Shown: positions 44,401-59,400, numbered from the stretch's first letter. The stretch is 64,000 bases of DNA from Aphrocallistes beatrix (GCA_963281255.1 OY725492.1:496001-560000), one strand, 5' to 3'. The notes: generated from the letters alone by a model not told the origin. Numbers and translations are program-made.

Positions 44401-47400
44401 TATTAAAACGCTAGGATTTTTAGTTTTTTGTTCATCCGAATTGATTAAAGAATTGGTCGTACTATAGATATGAAAATTGCCATGTCACACGATGTAATCA
44501 TTGTACTGCATTACAACAGACTCATTGTAATGAATACTTCAAAGCAATAATATAGGGATATTTTATCTTAATTTTTAAGTGTATAGCAAAAAAGGTCAAA
44601 TGTATGTTTTCACACCTTTAGACGATTTTTGAAAAATATGCTAGGGACTGACTTTTACGGTTAATGTGGGATTTTAAGGGTGTAGATTTATAATATCATA
44701 TTTTCGGATCTTTGTGATAAAGTATCTGTTTACTTTTGCTTACAATAGTTATAAGTGGACAGATTCAGATCAACAGTTGAAAGCTAGTTATAAACTAGCT
44801 TTTACAACTGTTGACCTGTGGTTTTCGGGGCGTAGATTCCTAATATTGCCTTTTCGAATATATCTATTCTGAATTTATTGATATCCCGTGAGACTCTGCG
44901 AACACCAAGTATTCGCTAGCCGCGTTATGCAAGTGCGCAAAGCACACTTGTGAATTTAAAACTGATGTCATGTTCTTCATACTCTGATTATCTGACACTG
45001 ACCTTATGCTACTTGGTATCCTAGGTCTACCAAATGGATCTCCAAGAACATGTGGCCTATGGGATACTATTCTACTTGTATGCAAGCTTTCACTGTCTTT
45101 TGATCTCGTCGAGCTGTATATGTTTGATCCAGATGAAGTAAAGTTAGAAATCTATAAAAAAGAATTGTATCAATCCAGATTGCTTCAATATTTTCATTTT
45201 TTGTGCAGCTCCTATGAGATGGCCTTATAGTGTGGACTGCTACTTTCGTACTTAGGTATGTATATGTAAGTTATATGAATATTTCTCTGTGTATATCCAA
45301 TTTTCGCACTTATACTTGATGGGTTACAAATATTTGCATATTTCCATATCTCTTTTAATTGCTGCACTATCAGTATGTCGGTCGACATTTTTCGACAATA
45401 TTTGAAGTCTTATAAGATTCTAGTTATTCTTGAAAATAGTAACCTATCAATGATTTCATCTGAAATAAAATAATATTCGCAATTAATAGTACGCATAATA
45501 GAATGTTTGTAAGATCCCAAAGTTATGAGATCTTAAATCTGTAGGATATTTACCTTACAAATATCCCCCAGTTTCGATTAATGAAATGAGTTAAAACGAT
45601 GTTATATTATTAATAGTGTATTTCATCTGAAAAATCTAAAAGTTCTTGTTTCATATTTGCAAAAACATTATTTGTGTATAGTATAAATTCTATCCGTCAA
45701 TTAGTTTCCAGAGTTATCGAATAAAAATTCCCATTTAAAGGTATTTCTGTATTAAAAAATGAAACGCGAAAATTGGATACTATTTCAACCATACATAATA
45801 TAGATTATTATATTCAAAATATCTCTACCATCTAAAAATAATACCTCTTCGATTGCAGGAAAAAAATTATTTTTAAGAGATGAAGGATTGTAATGAATTT
45901 GTGTGAGAGGTTGCAAAAAATTTGAATGCTCGGTGTACTGTAGAAGAATCCCAACATGACACAATACCCCCGCAATAAAGACAGTGTTCAGGTGTGTATC
46001 TTCAGATATTGACATCTCCTCCATATTGAATAGTTTATTATCCAGAATGTCAGCTGCCAAAGATTGCAAATTGATGGGTTCTTTAGGAAGACTATTAGTG
46101 AGTTGTGTTAGTTCTTTCTAAATGAGATAAACATTGTTATTTCAGATCAAATGAATTCCATTTTTAATAAAAAAATCCGGCATAGCAACCACTCCAGTAC
46201 TATGACAAAATATTGGCTGCTCATAGACTTTGATTATAAATATTCAGATATATGACTAATACGAAATTTTCACTATTTTTTAGCTCTCAAAATAGTCGGT
46301 AGGTTCCACAGATTTTAGCAAGTACAAAATTACATACCGTGCATATACAAATTTGAGATTTAAATAAGTAATGAATCAGATGTCTTGCTTTCTAACTAAC
46401 CTTTAATTCATCTGTTGTGTTCTTTTTATGCTTCTCTTTCTGTGTTAACCCATTTTTATTTCTGATTCGATTAGAATTACATTTGGTAAATATCGAAAAA
46501 ATAATATTTCTGGTCATTGCCTTTTCACCAATCTAAGTATGACACAATATTAAAGTTAATATAAGTATAACATTTATATCGTGATCGGATCGAAGATCCT
46601 TTTATAAGTTAGGATCGGAAACTGGATCTAGATCCTTTTTTTGAGGATCGACTAATGCCCTACTTTTATAGACCACCCCAAATGCACGTGTATGTTCAAA
46701 GGGATCTCGGTGATCTATTTCCTGGAAGTAGATCGACAAGTGAACAAAAAATACTTCTGAGCATGAGTTCGCTCAAAATGTCATGGGAATATCCAAATAT
46801 GCCAAAATCAGTTTTCTAATCTTCATAGTCAATTGGAAATATATATATATATATAAATTCCTATGTGATAAATATTAATGATCTTTCAAACGACTACTAA
46901 CTTATAGATAGTACATTACCTTCGACTTTTGATCTTTTTTACGAATTTGCAATGCTTTCAGATATGATGGATCGATTCCATAAAATAGATCAAGATAGGT
47001 ACCCTGTAGAAAAAACATTAATTCACTCCACTTATATATATTTTAGGAGCTTGAATGAATCCGAAATTCGAATAGGATTTGAAATTTATTTCTCATCAGT
47101 GGTTTCTAGATGATTTTAAAAAATAAACTTTTCATTTTTAAATGAAAAAAATCGGATAAAAATACCTTTGATCCATCTCCAGATGTAGTAGATACTTTCG
47201 GGTAAAAATACTCCATTTTTGGATCGTTCTGATAGTTCAACAATGCTCCATATCCAACATGAAAATATAGTGTTTTTAATAAAAATGTTTGAATTGTATT
47301 CAAAATGTTAGGAATTTTAGTCGTTTGTATAAGGCTCAAAAATTCATTGATTAATAAACTTAAATTCGAGACATTCACATATTTTTGATGATTTTCATTA

Positions 47401-50400
47401 CTCCTGAATGATAACCTTTGACTGTTGATGTACTTGTCGTACAAAAAGTAATCAACATTCCATTTAACAATCCAATATATTGCAAACTTGATTATTGCAA
47501 CAGATTTGATCAATTCATATGTTATATCCATAGATGAAAATGGTTTTAAAAGGTCAGTATTCTTCAGCTGTGATAAAACATAATTAATTCTGGTGTCGTT
47601 TTCTGATACTTTACACTGATAATGATGATAATCCTATAAAACATCATAGTAAAAGTATCATATTTCTTGATTTTGTCTAATTACAGTTAAGACAAACTAC
47701 TAAGTACAAAAATTCCAGGGTAGTTGGAAATAGAGCGACTTAATTTCCCACTTTTCATTAGCATAATGACAACAGCTGCTCCATATGAAATTTCAACGGC
47801 CGAAAATTCCAAAATTATAATACTATATATGACTAGAGGAAACTCAAATGGTTGAGAGGATAGAATCATTTAGCTATATGTATAAATACCTTATTAGTTC
47901 TATCATATAGTTGTACTATTGCCAATCATTTTATTCTAGATACACGACTGAATATCTACATTTAAGAATCAAACCTCCCAACTCTGTAGAACAATAAATA
48001 TAAGACTTTCTGCTTGGATTTCTTCTTTTAAATCGAGACATATTATTGCAATACGATTTTCAATCTGATTGTTTATGCTTTCACTCCTAAGAAAAGCGAA
48101 TAAAATATTGAAATGTTAATAAAATATTCAAGTACGATCCCCTCACAGGACCACACATTCCACAAGACAAGTTATTCTTATCCTTAAGGCTATCTTGTTA
48201 CGTTTATACTTTATTCCTCATATAAAAATAGTACCTATATATTGAAACATATTTTGAGTGATAATGGTAATTTTTGAAGTATTCTAAAGCAATTAAGAAA
48301 TATATAATTAAATTACCAGCTATGTCTGAGTAGATGTTGTAAGAGCATACAGCGAAGTGATGAAGAGGGTTCAATCTTGTTGAACAAATAAAGCTTATAC
48401 ATTGGCCCTTTCCTCATATTAAATGTTTGATCGTTGAATATAAATTCAATAAAGTAATGTAAAAGATCTTCATGAAGTTCGGTAGCAGATGTAAATGTAA
48501 TCTTCAATAAGATTTGAAGAAAAAACTGTACAGCTTGATTTTGAAATTCAAACTCAAATAAGCATCCAAGACAGCTGAATTTGTAAAGATTTAATGCAGT
48601 TTAAAAACGGTGTGGAGGTCCGAACTGAAAAATTTCTAAAAAATCCCACTTTCGAACGGGGTGAGAAAATTTGTAGTTTGCACCAAAACCCTTACCAACA
48701 CCCTCTGAAGGCTTTTGACCTAAATGCCTACTTTGGTTCAGTAAGTTTTAATTTAAATTTTTACTAAATTCACAACCTCGAATCATTGGCCTTGTTTGAG
48801 TTATGCTACACCAAAATTTGAATTCAGCCAAGTGGGAATTTTAGGTCACAAAATCCTCCAAAGGATGGATGCTTGGAGTGGTTTTTGGTTCCAAGTTACA
48901 AATTTCAATTTCATTCCCATCCGAAAGTGGGATTTTTTAATTTTTTTCTGACTTCTAACCCGAAGTCATCTGACTTCTAACCCGTGATTTAATTTTAAAT
49001 ATAAATTTATATATTATAAACCCTACTAGAAATCATTGGGTTCTAATCCCAGTACATATGTAAAGCTGTCTCCATTTTATAAAATACAAAATATGATGTA
49101 GTATACTAATTACCTGGAACCTTCTTTCGATGTTTCACATTTGTGATTTAATTCTTCCAATTTTAATGACCTAATAAAGTTACAATTCATTATTCGACTG
49201 AAATATGTGCATTTTATGATTTGGTGTGAATAGTTTGCTTGGTTGTTTGAATTGATCAATAATAATTTGAAAAGAACAAACAAATTAAAAACAGTTGAAA
49301 AGAACTAACAAATTCAAAACAAATTTAACGACTAAGTTTTAACGACAGAAAAATCGAGATTTAGAATTATGCAAGCGCGGCTAGCGAACACTTTGTGTCC
49401 ATAGAATCGACCTGCGGGCGATTAATATTGGCCACTTTCATCCATCCATGAATTTATAGGTTAAATTCAAAATAAAAGAAAGGTGATGACATCAACATCC
49501 ATGATGAGCAAGCATTGTCGACCAAATAGTAAAATAATAATTCAGAAAATGTTATTATGTATGTGTACGTCCATTTTTGTGATTGTAGCATTTATTTATG
49601 TTTACAGAATCCAAGCAAACAATCAACTTACAAAATTCCTTTGTACATGGAGTTGATGATAGCTAAGATGGACTTGATACTTTCAGAGGAATGAAAATTC
49701 ACATCTTGAGGAGAAATCTGTGAAACAAAAAATGTGACATACTAGTAAATTTGTATGCATATCATATTCAAATTATTAAAATGGATTTAGCAAACTCATT
49801 TCTGGTTAAGTCATTTTGGGCGGAGGAAGCATGAAAATACAGGGTCAATCTATAAATATAATCGACATGGCATTAAAAATACGTATAATTAAACCTGAAG
49901 TTTACCTGAAGTTATCTACCTATAATTTGGACCATATGACGAAACACAGAAACTGCAAGGTACAGAGAGCTGATTTTTGGCATGTTGGAATCTTTTGGCT
50001 ATGGCTCTACTAAGTTCTGACCTCAAACGAAAATGTCGAAATATTACAGAATTATGACGTCATTTTCACCTTTTTTATTTTGAGAAAGTTTTTCGACTTA
50101 TAAATCAACCATTTTAGGTGATAGAATGCTAAAATTTTAATAGAATAGTATATTCATATATTTCAAATAGATACAACCGTAATCAAAAAATTATTCACCA
50201 CTCGGTGATGACGTCATCATTACTCATCAAAAATTGATAAATTTAATGATTTTTGAGTGATATCGACTACAAGCGCGCTTCGCCTGCTTGCGTTACGCGG
50301 CGGGCGGACACTATATCCACCAGAGACGCACTTTGGTCGCCTGGGGTCACATTCAGGCTTTCATCCAGGCGTACTGGGCGCGCCTAGAGGCGCGTATTTG

Positions 50401-53400
50401 ATCCCATGGATCATAATTAGGCGTATGATTTAGGCGCGCGGCATACGCCTACTTAGGCGAATGGCATAAAACATATATAAAAATGCAGAGTCTAGGCGCG
50501 TAGAAAAATGGTGGCGCCCATTTAGGCGTATGACTTCGGAAAGCTGGATGAAACCCTGGTCACATTGATTAATTATAAGGGAGATAGCATCTCTAAATAC
50601 GTCTGTCCTACGATTATAATCGATATCGCACGAAAAATCACCAAATTTGTAAAATTTTTGAAGCGTAATGATGACGTCATAACAGAGTGATGAGTCATCA
50701 TTTTTTGATGATAGTTACATCATATGTAAGATATATTAATATACACATTCTATTAAAATTTCAACTTTCTATCACCTAAAATGACTGAGTAATGGTCGAA
50801 AAACTGAATTTTCTAATTATAAAAAGGTGACAATGACGTCATAATTCCGTGATGAGCCAGGATTTTCGTCTGAGCTCAGAACTTAGTGGAGCCATAGCCA
50901 AAAGACTCTCACATGCCAAAAATCAGCTTTCTGCGGCAGTTTCTTCAATCAATTCGTTACATATATATATATACAAATATTCATTTGTTGCCGATTAGCT
51001 GGTTGTTTATTCTCATTCCCTAGTTATCTTCCCTAGTTAGCGTTAGAATAGTACCTTTCTTAAAACGAATACATTTAAATCTACAGGATGTTAACATTCA
51101 ATGATGAGTAAATATTTGAAATCTTTTTCGAATAAATAGGAAGTTATTATACATCTCCTTCAACAACCTTTGATATATCATTGAAGGCTGTCTCAAAGAT
51201 AGATATTGACTTAATCTGGATATTAGTTTTCGAACTTATCTCTTTAAATGCGCTCTCAGTTAGAAAATGAGTTATAAATAGATGTACGCACTGAATGCGC
51301 TCCCATTTGTTCCTACATAGGGAGGAGTAAAATAAATAAATAAATAAATAATTATATATATATATTAGGTTTATTCCTTAGTCCTTACAATCTATACCTT
51401 TTGAGTTATGGCTCCAAAATTCCATTTGTTGTTTCCATAGCAACTGAGGAATGTATAGACATTCCAATTAAGATTTTCAGATTTTTTTTATTAAGAATGC
51501 CTAGCATTTATATGGCTTTTATGGCTTCAGTGCCATATAAAATGACTGGGAGACATCCGCGATATCGGGGACACTGTGTCCCCACTGGGCATTCTACGGT
51601 TAAGGCCTTCTTATTGTTGTCCTTTCAAAAAATCAAGCATTAGAAATGCAGATGACACTGTTTAAAATGAGCTAGAATAGCAGTATTTTCGCTCTAAAAA
51701 GTGCCTATTGTGCAATCACATGATGATATATCAACTTTTTAAATTTACGCACACTGTTATGATGTTATACATGATAATAATACATTTCAAAGGTCTGTCG
51801 TATACAATTTTGATTTATCGACCAAATTAAACTTTTAACTGTGTTAATACTGGCCTTCTATTTTTCAGGCCTTCTCGGCGAGATACACGGCTGTGTATTA
51901 AACTGACCATGGACTGCATAATTTTAATAGTCGAATATACGCACCTGAGAAGATCTATCTCTTTTGAAAAACTTTTGAATAAAGTCCAATTCTCTTCAAT
52001 CAAGCAGCTGTAGCGTGTAAATCTTTCTATAAACCATTTTGGATCATTCAGTTGCAATTTTGAAATGTCTTCCCAGCAAGTATCAACCAAATCCTTGAAA
52101 ATTTCGAAGTCGATGTTTTGCAACTTAGAATAATTGCTTGGTATCGATAGGCATTTATCAGACAGTATAGGGTGACCTTTAGGAAATTTAAATCCATTAT
52201 TAAAGGCCTCATTAATGAAGAAAACTCTCTCTTTCACGATAGAATATGCTATGTGGATACTGGGTATATTATAGTCTGGGAGCTTTTGAGAGAAATCTTC
52301 TGGAACAATCAGATCTTGGTTGTTTGTTCCTCTGTGCTTGGAAGCAGCAACGGACATGAGAATAAATAAGCACTATAAAATAGAAATGTAAAGTTTTTTG
52401 ATACAATTATGTTAAGAGTAAATCATTTTTTGGACATTTTTTATTCAGCAATAAAATAAACAAATTTAGTTATAAATTACTCGGTATTGCTGCATTTCTT
52501 CTTTACTCTCCATCATATGAAGTAATAGGAAGTCCCTAAGATAGTCAGCATTCAGGGAAAATGTCTTTTTACTTTCCTTCTGCACAAAAGACATCATCTT
52601 GCCGATTGGTGATTGATGGAAGTTATCCTCAAATATCTTACATGTCTCCTTTGTTCCTAAAATAAATTCAATGAATTTAGAATGAAATAAAGACAAAACT
52701 AGGTGTAGATAGTCATTTTAACTGCATTACAGATGGTATTTTACTATGTACATTCTATATTACACATCGCTCGAAAGTGCACGAGGATTTTCGATTGACT
52801 AGGAAGAAAGTCACCGCCCTTGAATGTGCCCTATCCTAAACCTCATAGAAAGTATGGAAAGCATTCCACAATATTGTTTTCAGTGGACATTTTAGGTGTA
52901 ATAAAAGACCTAAAAGGGGGCTGACAAGAAAAATTTAAAATCTACGTTTATCGTAGAAATTATCATGCCATAAATTATTAGGGGGGAAATCCTCTCACTG
53001 AAGGAATGGGAGTGTATTTCCACATTAAGTTGGTGTGACACAACATAAAGTATTGCAGTACCAGCAAAAATGTGGAAGCACACTCTAACCTCGTTTGTGA
53101 GGGATTTCCTCCAATTTGCGTTTAAATTCATATTTCATTGTCCTACACAGTACTAAATAATTTGCTCATTGGAAAAGAATTATAGTAGTACACGCTAGTT
53201 TAGTTAATTCGTAAGCTTATATTTTGATACTTACCAATGTTTGTATTCATCTCATTAAAAAGACGATCAACTTGTTGATATATTAATGTAAAGAATGGAA
53301 ATTGATTCTTTACTAGCAAACACTTTTTGGAATTATTTTGAAATTTTAGCGAAATGTTGTTAATTAAAGATTTCCAGTGTAATATATTTTCATCATGATA

Positions 53401-56400
53401 AATATGTTCCCAAGCAAGCTTAGTACACTGATGCTTCGGAAAAATCAGATTTAAATTATTATTTGAATCAATGATGGATAATATATCACTAAACAATGGC
53501 ACAATAAGATCATCGATATGTAAAGAGAGAGCCTTCGTGAAAGTAGTCGAGACTGTAGAATAATCGGATTCTAAAGCTGCAATACGAGACCACTCCTTGC
53601 TGTATCTTAAAGTAGAACTCCAGTTCAATAATAGGTTAGAAACGATCTTGCATGTTAAATCAGCAATTTCTAGAAAAAATATGTGTTGTGAAAATACTTT
53701 CAAGATGTGTACGTACCCCGGCAGGCATGAGACAAAAAAGCTTAAGCCCTTTTTAGGCTTAAAAGGATTTAAGTACTTTCGGACTTTAAGTCCTAACTTG
53801 GACTTTTTAAAAGTCCTTTAAGTCCTTTTAAGCCCTTTTAAGCCCAAACAAATCTGATAAAAGTTAAGAGAGAAAGTAGTGAATACCTGTAAACTGAGGG
53901 TTTGCCAAAAGATTAACAATATAATTTATTCTATCTGCATTTCTACCGTGCAATTCACAAACAGCCTTTTGTATACATCTGATCAATCTCCTCTTTTGAA
54001 ATCTATATTTGTCTGTACTACGTATTGATTCCACCTAGAAGAAATTTGGAATTATTTTTGACTCGAGTGATCATTTTAACTATAATACACCAAAATGTTT
54101 TAAACAAATCTCTCGCTGTTCGCGAAAGTTAAATGAAAACCGCGAATAGTCGAGGGAAGAGATTTCGAACGGTAGGGTTGCCTTGCGTAATTTCATATGC
54201 TGACTCAGTATTGTTATTCACCATTTAATACTTTTATTAAATTGATTATTATTCTAGGTTCAAATCAAGAGAAAATGTCATAATTCGTAAAAAATATTGT
54301 CGTCTGAGATGGGTGCTGATGATATGGTCGACCGTAATCACTCTACTAACCAAGGTTTGAAAGATAGTGACTGGATGAAACTTACCGTCTTAGAATGCTG
54401 ATAATTAAATACTTCAACAACAGAATTATTGGTAAGTTCATCGAATGGAGGTAACAAATTATGAGAAGAGTCTTGAAGTTCATCGATATAAACACTATCC
54501 CAATCTTCCCCACAGAAACTTGACTGCTTTGGAAGACCCTGATGAAATAACAATCGTGTGATGAAAACAAAATGATAATTCGAGTTTAGTTTCGCACTCA
54601 TTTCGTTAATTATTTCCATCACTTTGTATTTAGCACATGACACGATATCAAAGTTGGCTTGACCGTTTTCGCATTGAATAATGATAATTCCCTTTGATTC
54701 GTGATTAGCTATGATTTGAATGTCTTCTTTGATTGCTAAAATGAATTCCCGTTCTGATGTAAACTGAGATAAATTTCGGAAAGTAATCTTGACTTCACTA
54801 TATAATAATACATTTAGCTTAGTTCTCAATTTCTCAATATCAAATTCCGTCAAGAGAGTAGAATACGTTGTAATATAGGATAAATATGGAGTTGATTGGT
54901 TATGATACTCTCGAGTATTAGGCAATTCTTCCAAGTAGCTCGCAAGATCAAATAATTTGAGAGTACAGTAATCTTCGTAAATTTTATCAGCCTCTTCGGT
55001 TAACTGACTTTCGCGTATTCGAAGAATTGAATCTGGAGAAGCAATCTTCAATAACTCCGATTTGCAATAATCTAATATTTTCCCCATACTTTCCTTTTCC
55101 TTTCCCTTTAAGCCTAAAATTCTTATAGAAGAGTAAACCATAAATGGTAGAGTGTCATCCTGAGTCCCAATAAAACAATTTTCTCGCGTATATTTATATG
55201 GTGATTCATTACTGTGAATAGTAACGAAATTCTGAACCCATTTGGACAAAGTATCAATGATGTTCTTCACAATAATGTCCTCTTCAAGTATGGTAGAAAA
55301 TGTTAAGTTATGTTTCTCTAGTCTGTTTATCAAAGGAGGCGGAAATCTGTCAAAAACAGTGTTTTTATCTGCAATAATTATCAATCTGAAGTCAGGATGT
55401 ACTGGGCATTTAATCCGCTGCGAACCAATTCCGATATCCACCCAACTCTTGCCTAGAATATCAACATAGAAGAGATTGAGAAGTTCGTAAAGACTCTCAT
55501 AAACATTGGACAAATTAGTCAATACTACGACTTTTCCGGTTTCCATGAATACTTTGATACGATTAATTGTGTGGCAAATGCCGAAGTATTCTTGATCGAG
55601 AGGAAAACTACTCCCAAATATCACTTTATCATCGTTTTTTAAGATTTCTGAATGAAATAAAATATCTAAAGCAACGTAATTTTCTGTCAATAGAAGAAGA
55701 TACCTTGACCTCTCCATTCTCTGCTTCTCTCTCTCTTCTTTCGATTTGCCAAGTAAACTTGATCTAATTAGAGATAAAATATCTGAATGAGGACCAATTT
55801 CAGTACATTCTAGATCGAGTGGAAAATCCTCAAAGATATCGATAACATTGATCCCGGTAATTCCCCCAAAGTTCCTCAATATCGCATGATTAAAAATCCT
55901 AGAGTTAAAGGTTTCATATTCTTTACAGAGTTGGTTCAGCATTTTAATAAGGTGATACAAGTCTCGAAGTCCAAAGTAATCTTTTGACCCTTTTATTTGT
56001 TGCTTTTCAATCAATTTCAAATATCCTTTAGCTAGGTTTGGGATGTTAGGGATAAGTTTACGCAAAGAATTGATATCTTCTTTTTCACTAGACGTAATTA
56101 TTGATTGACCGGTATCCACAATATCTTCAAGTGTAGGATCTTCAAGCCGTAACATAATGCCCCGATTCATTTTAGCTGGATCAAGAGCCCAGTTGGACAA
56201 ACCTATGAAAGTAGTGTTTGGTCTTTGTCCATTTGTTTCGTTAATGCCATCTTCAAGGAGAGGATGAAGTATTTTGAGAGGTAAACTAGGAGAATCTTCA
56301 GCTAAACCGACTTCATCCAATACAACACAAGCAACACAGTCAGCGGCACTCTCCTCTTGAATGGTCTGACAGCTTTCGAATAAGTTTAGAATTTCTTTGG

Positions 56401-59400
56401 ATGTGGTCAATTGGCTGCATTGGTAAGATCGCATATAGACCTGTGTGTATTGTGCTATTTTATCTCCATCCAAGTTAAAGTCTCCATTCAGTGAGTGGCT
56501 AATGATATGTTTTGCTAACGATTTGGAAGTTCCTGGCTTACCAATAATGAATAATGGAATTTTCAACTGAATACAAACAAACATCATAAACAAATTCTCT
56601 TTCAATGCTTTATTTTTCGCAATGTGCTCTCCGATTGTCATTAAACTCACAAGAACGTCCTGGAATGCTTTTATCTCTTTGAAAATTAGGCTAGCATTTG
56701 TAATTTTATCCAGAGGATAATCGAATTTACTTGAAATATCTTTATCAAAATCCTTTCTATTGACAAGTTTAGCTCTATAACACACTGCTATGGAGAGTAT
56801 AAGACTTCGTGTATCCAAATTTAGTTCAGTATCAATGCTTGCCATAAACTTTAGTTTATTATCAATCTTAGGTAAAAGCTCTTGAAACCATAGCATAACT
56901 TTCAATGTTCGCTCAACATCTCTCAAACTAACGAAAGAACATTCATCATCTTTATCTCTCATGAACATTTGAGCAGATAATAGGACTGTCGCAATGGCCT
57001 TGTTCAAAAGACTTGAACTTTTATCGTGGGGTAAGTGAGTGTCAACAATTCTCAGAATATAAGAACGCTCACTTTCAGGATCCAGTGTTCCAAAGTCCCA
57101 AACTAATGGTAATAGACTATCTGGTAATGGAAGAACTCGGTACACAAGTTCTCGTAGTGGAATGCTTCCAAAATGTTCCCTAACCTTATCACTTGAATTG
57201 AACATTCCTAGACCAGCAGAGGTTAGCTTACTCAACATTGCTTCAGTGTGTTTTCTATAAGGATTGCATGCAGCTACGAACTGCAACCGTAAATCATTCG
57301 GAATTCTTTCTCCATCAATTCTTCTGTCGCAAAGAATCTCTTTAATCAAGCCGATCGAGTAGCTAGTGTTCACTTCATCAAAGAAAAGGATTGTATCAAT
57401 ATTTTTGCAAGCATTCTCTTTTGCTAATTTTAAGGCCTTTTGATAATAGTCCATTATATCAGTTTTGTAAATTTCACCATGGATTTTGAAAGTGATGACA
57501 TTCTTGACGTTACGACCTTTGTCCTGAAACTGACACATAAATTTGATTAACCTTGTTTTTCCGCAGCCTGTTTCACCCATTAAGATGACGGGAATGTTGC
57601 TACGAAAACGCATTTGGATGGCAAACATCTTTTTAAGATTGTCTATAGTAAGCACATAATGAGGATCAGGATCAATGGGAGATTGTATTCCTAGTACGTT
57701 AGCCAAAACTTCGATCATTTTCAATCGGTCCCATTTATTGCAATCTTCTCCTAGATCTACTCTGTTGTTTTCAAGAACATTGTAGAGTGGTTTGCTAATT
57801 ACATTTTTCGCTTTTTGTGGATTCGAATCAAATACGTTTAATTGGTTTAAGTTTTTATCAATAGATATTCCAAAAAATGTCATTGATTGCATATCTTCAT
57901 TGAAAAAGATGTAAGGATTTTTCTTTTGGTCCCATTTTCTTTCAGAATCGATGCTATAGCCTAAAAGTTCATTTGATGATATAGAAGACTGTAACGAAAT
58001 CCTGAGGGAAGGAGTAGTGAAATCTAACGTCATTAGTATCAAACAATCAATTACAAACTTTTTGAATCCACGCCAGCTGTTATCCAAATCAACTGATTGG
58101 CAATATATATTTTTCTCACAAGCTATTAATTGGTGATTCATGAAAGTGAGAAAGTGTTTAAGTTCACTCCAAGATGGAGTTTCAAGTTTTAAATATTCTA
58201 ATAGAAGTTTTAAATCAATTTTTTGACTATTTTTCGGATCAAATTTATATTTATCCATATTAGAGCCTGATTTTAACTTAGAGAGATATTCATGGGTTCT
58301 TCTGTAAATATCAGATTCAGATTCAAGCTGATCAAATTTTGTTTGGCACTCTAATAATATTGTTTTTTCCTCAACATTGATTGCTTCATTTGGTGATAAG
58401 CAATACCAGGTAGGAAATATATGTAGAAAATCAACCAATTCGGGTGACCGTGACTTTAAATTGATTTCGATCATGTAATAATTGTTTTTACTACAGCGCC
58501 AAATATTTCCTGAATAATCGCAGAGAGTTCTTGTGACGAGAAGCTTGAATAAAAAGGGTATTAGTAGCTTATCAGAATCCGAGATGAGGTCAAAATGATA
58601 TATTCTTCCATAATCACTCGCTGATAGCTGAGACTTGATGCAAGTTTGAACTACTTTATCTTCAAATCCCTCACCTTCGTGGATGGTAATGGTAGTATAT
58701 AATGAAGGAATCTCTGGAGATCGAAAAAATGATTTCAATTTTTCCACTTGCCTTAATACGGTAAGAGACTTCCCATTGCCAGATGATTTAGAAGTTACAA
58801 TTCTGATATAACAAGTATCTGGATCGACCTGCCAAGCTTGTTTTTTAGAGGTTGTTTCATCAGAAGATTGGGAAATTATCTTAAAAACTAGTTTTTTATC
58901 AATGTGTTTATCTGACGGACTGATTCTTGTATACCTTGCAAAAGCAGTTGCCATATATGAAGATGCTTTGCATTCATCAGAACATATAAAAACTAAACGA
59001 TAATTTGAGTTTTGACTCAATGTATATACATATTTTTTGAATAGTGATACGCTGTCAACAGCGACTTCATATCTCAATTTTTCAATGAAAGCAATGCAAA
59101 AAATATTTGAAAATCGATATTTCAAAGCTCGTCTCAAAAAGATTTCAACCTCTTCCAAAGCTGTCTCTTCAGAGCATAGCAATATCTCATGGGTTTGAGG
59201 CAATTCAAAATCTGAATTAGATAGTATGTAAATGGATAGTAGACACTTTAAAATATTTGAACTTGTGACAAATAGTAGGTTGGGTTCTGCTTCTTTAAAT
59301 GTGACTGGGAAATCTCTTCTTGCTTGATGCTTTGAATAACTCGATAATTTTTCGAAAATCTTCTCCAAAGTATCTAGAGAATTTAGATTCGCTTTTGTTT

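Noticed and set aside
45152-45844. Search for an RZ-finger exon (CPNGH-type motif)
   Set aside because: No Cys-rich frame seen. An acceptor at 45152 continues the frame directly from exon 13 with a Ser-rich linker in place of the finger.
46570-46760. GATC-rich stretch as a regulatory cluster
   Set aside because: Repeated 'ggatcgga' and 'ggatctagatcc' phrases look like a decayed repeat; nothing ties them to a known binding site.
49718-51907. Search for a hidden RING exon in the RNF213-like gene
   Set aside because: No C-x2-C ... C-x-H-x2-C pattern appeared in minus-strand frames. The interval is accounted for mostly by repeats, and exons 5 and 6 join in phase without it. Based on reading by eye, so not absolute.
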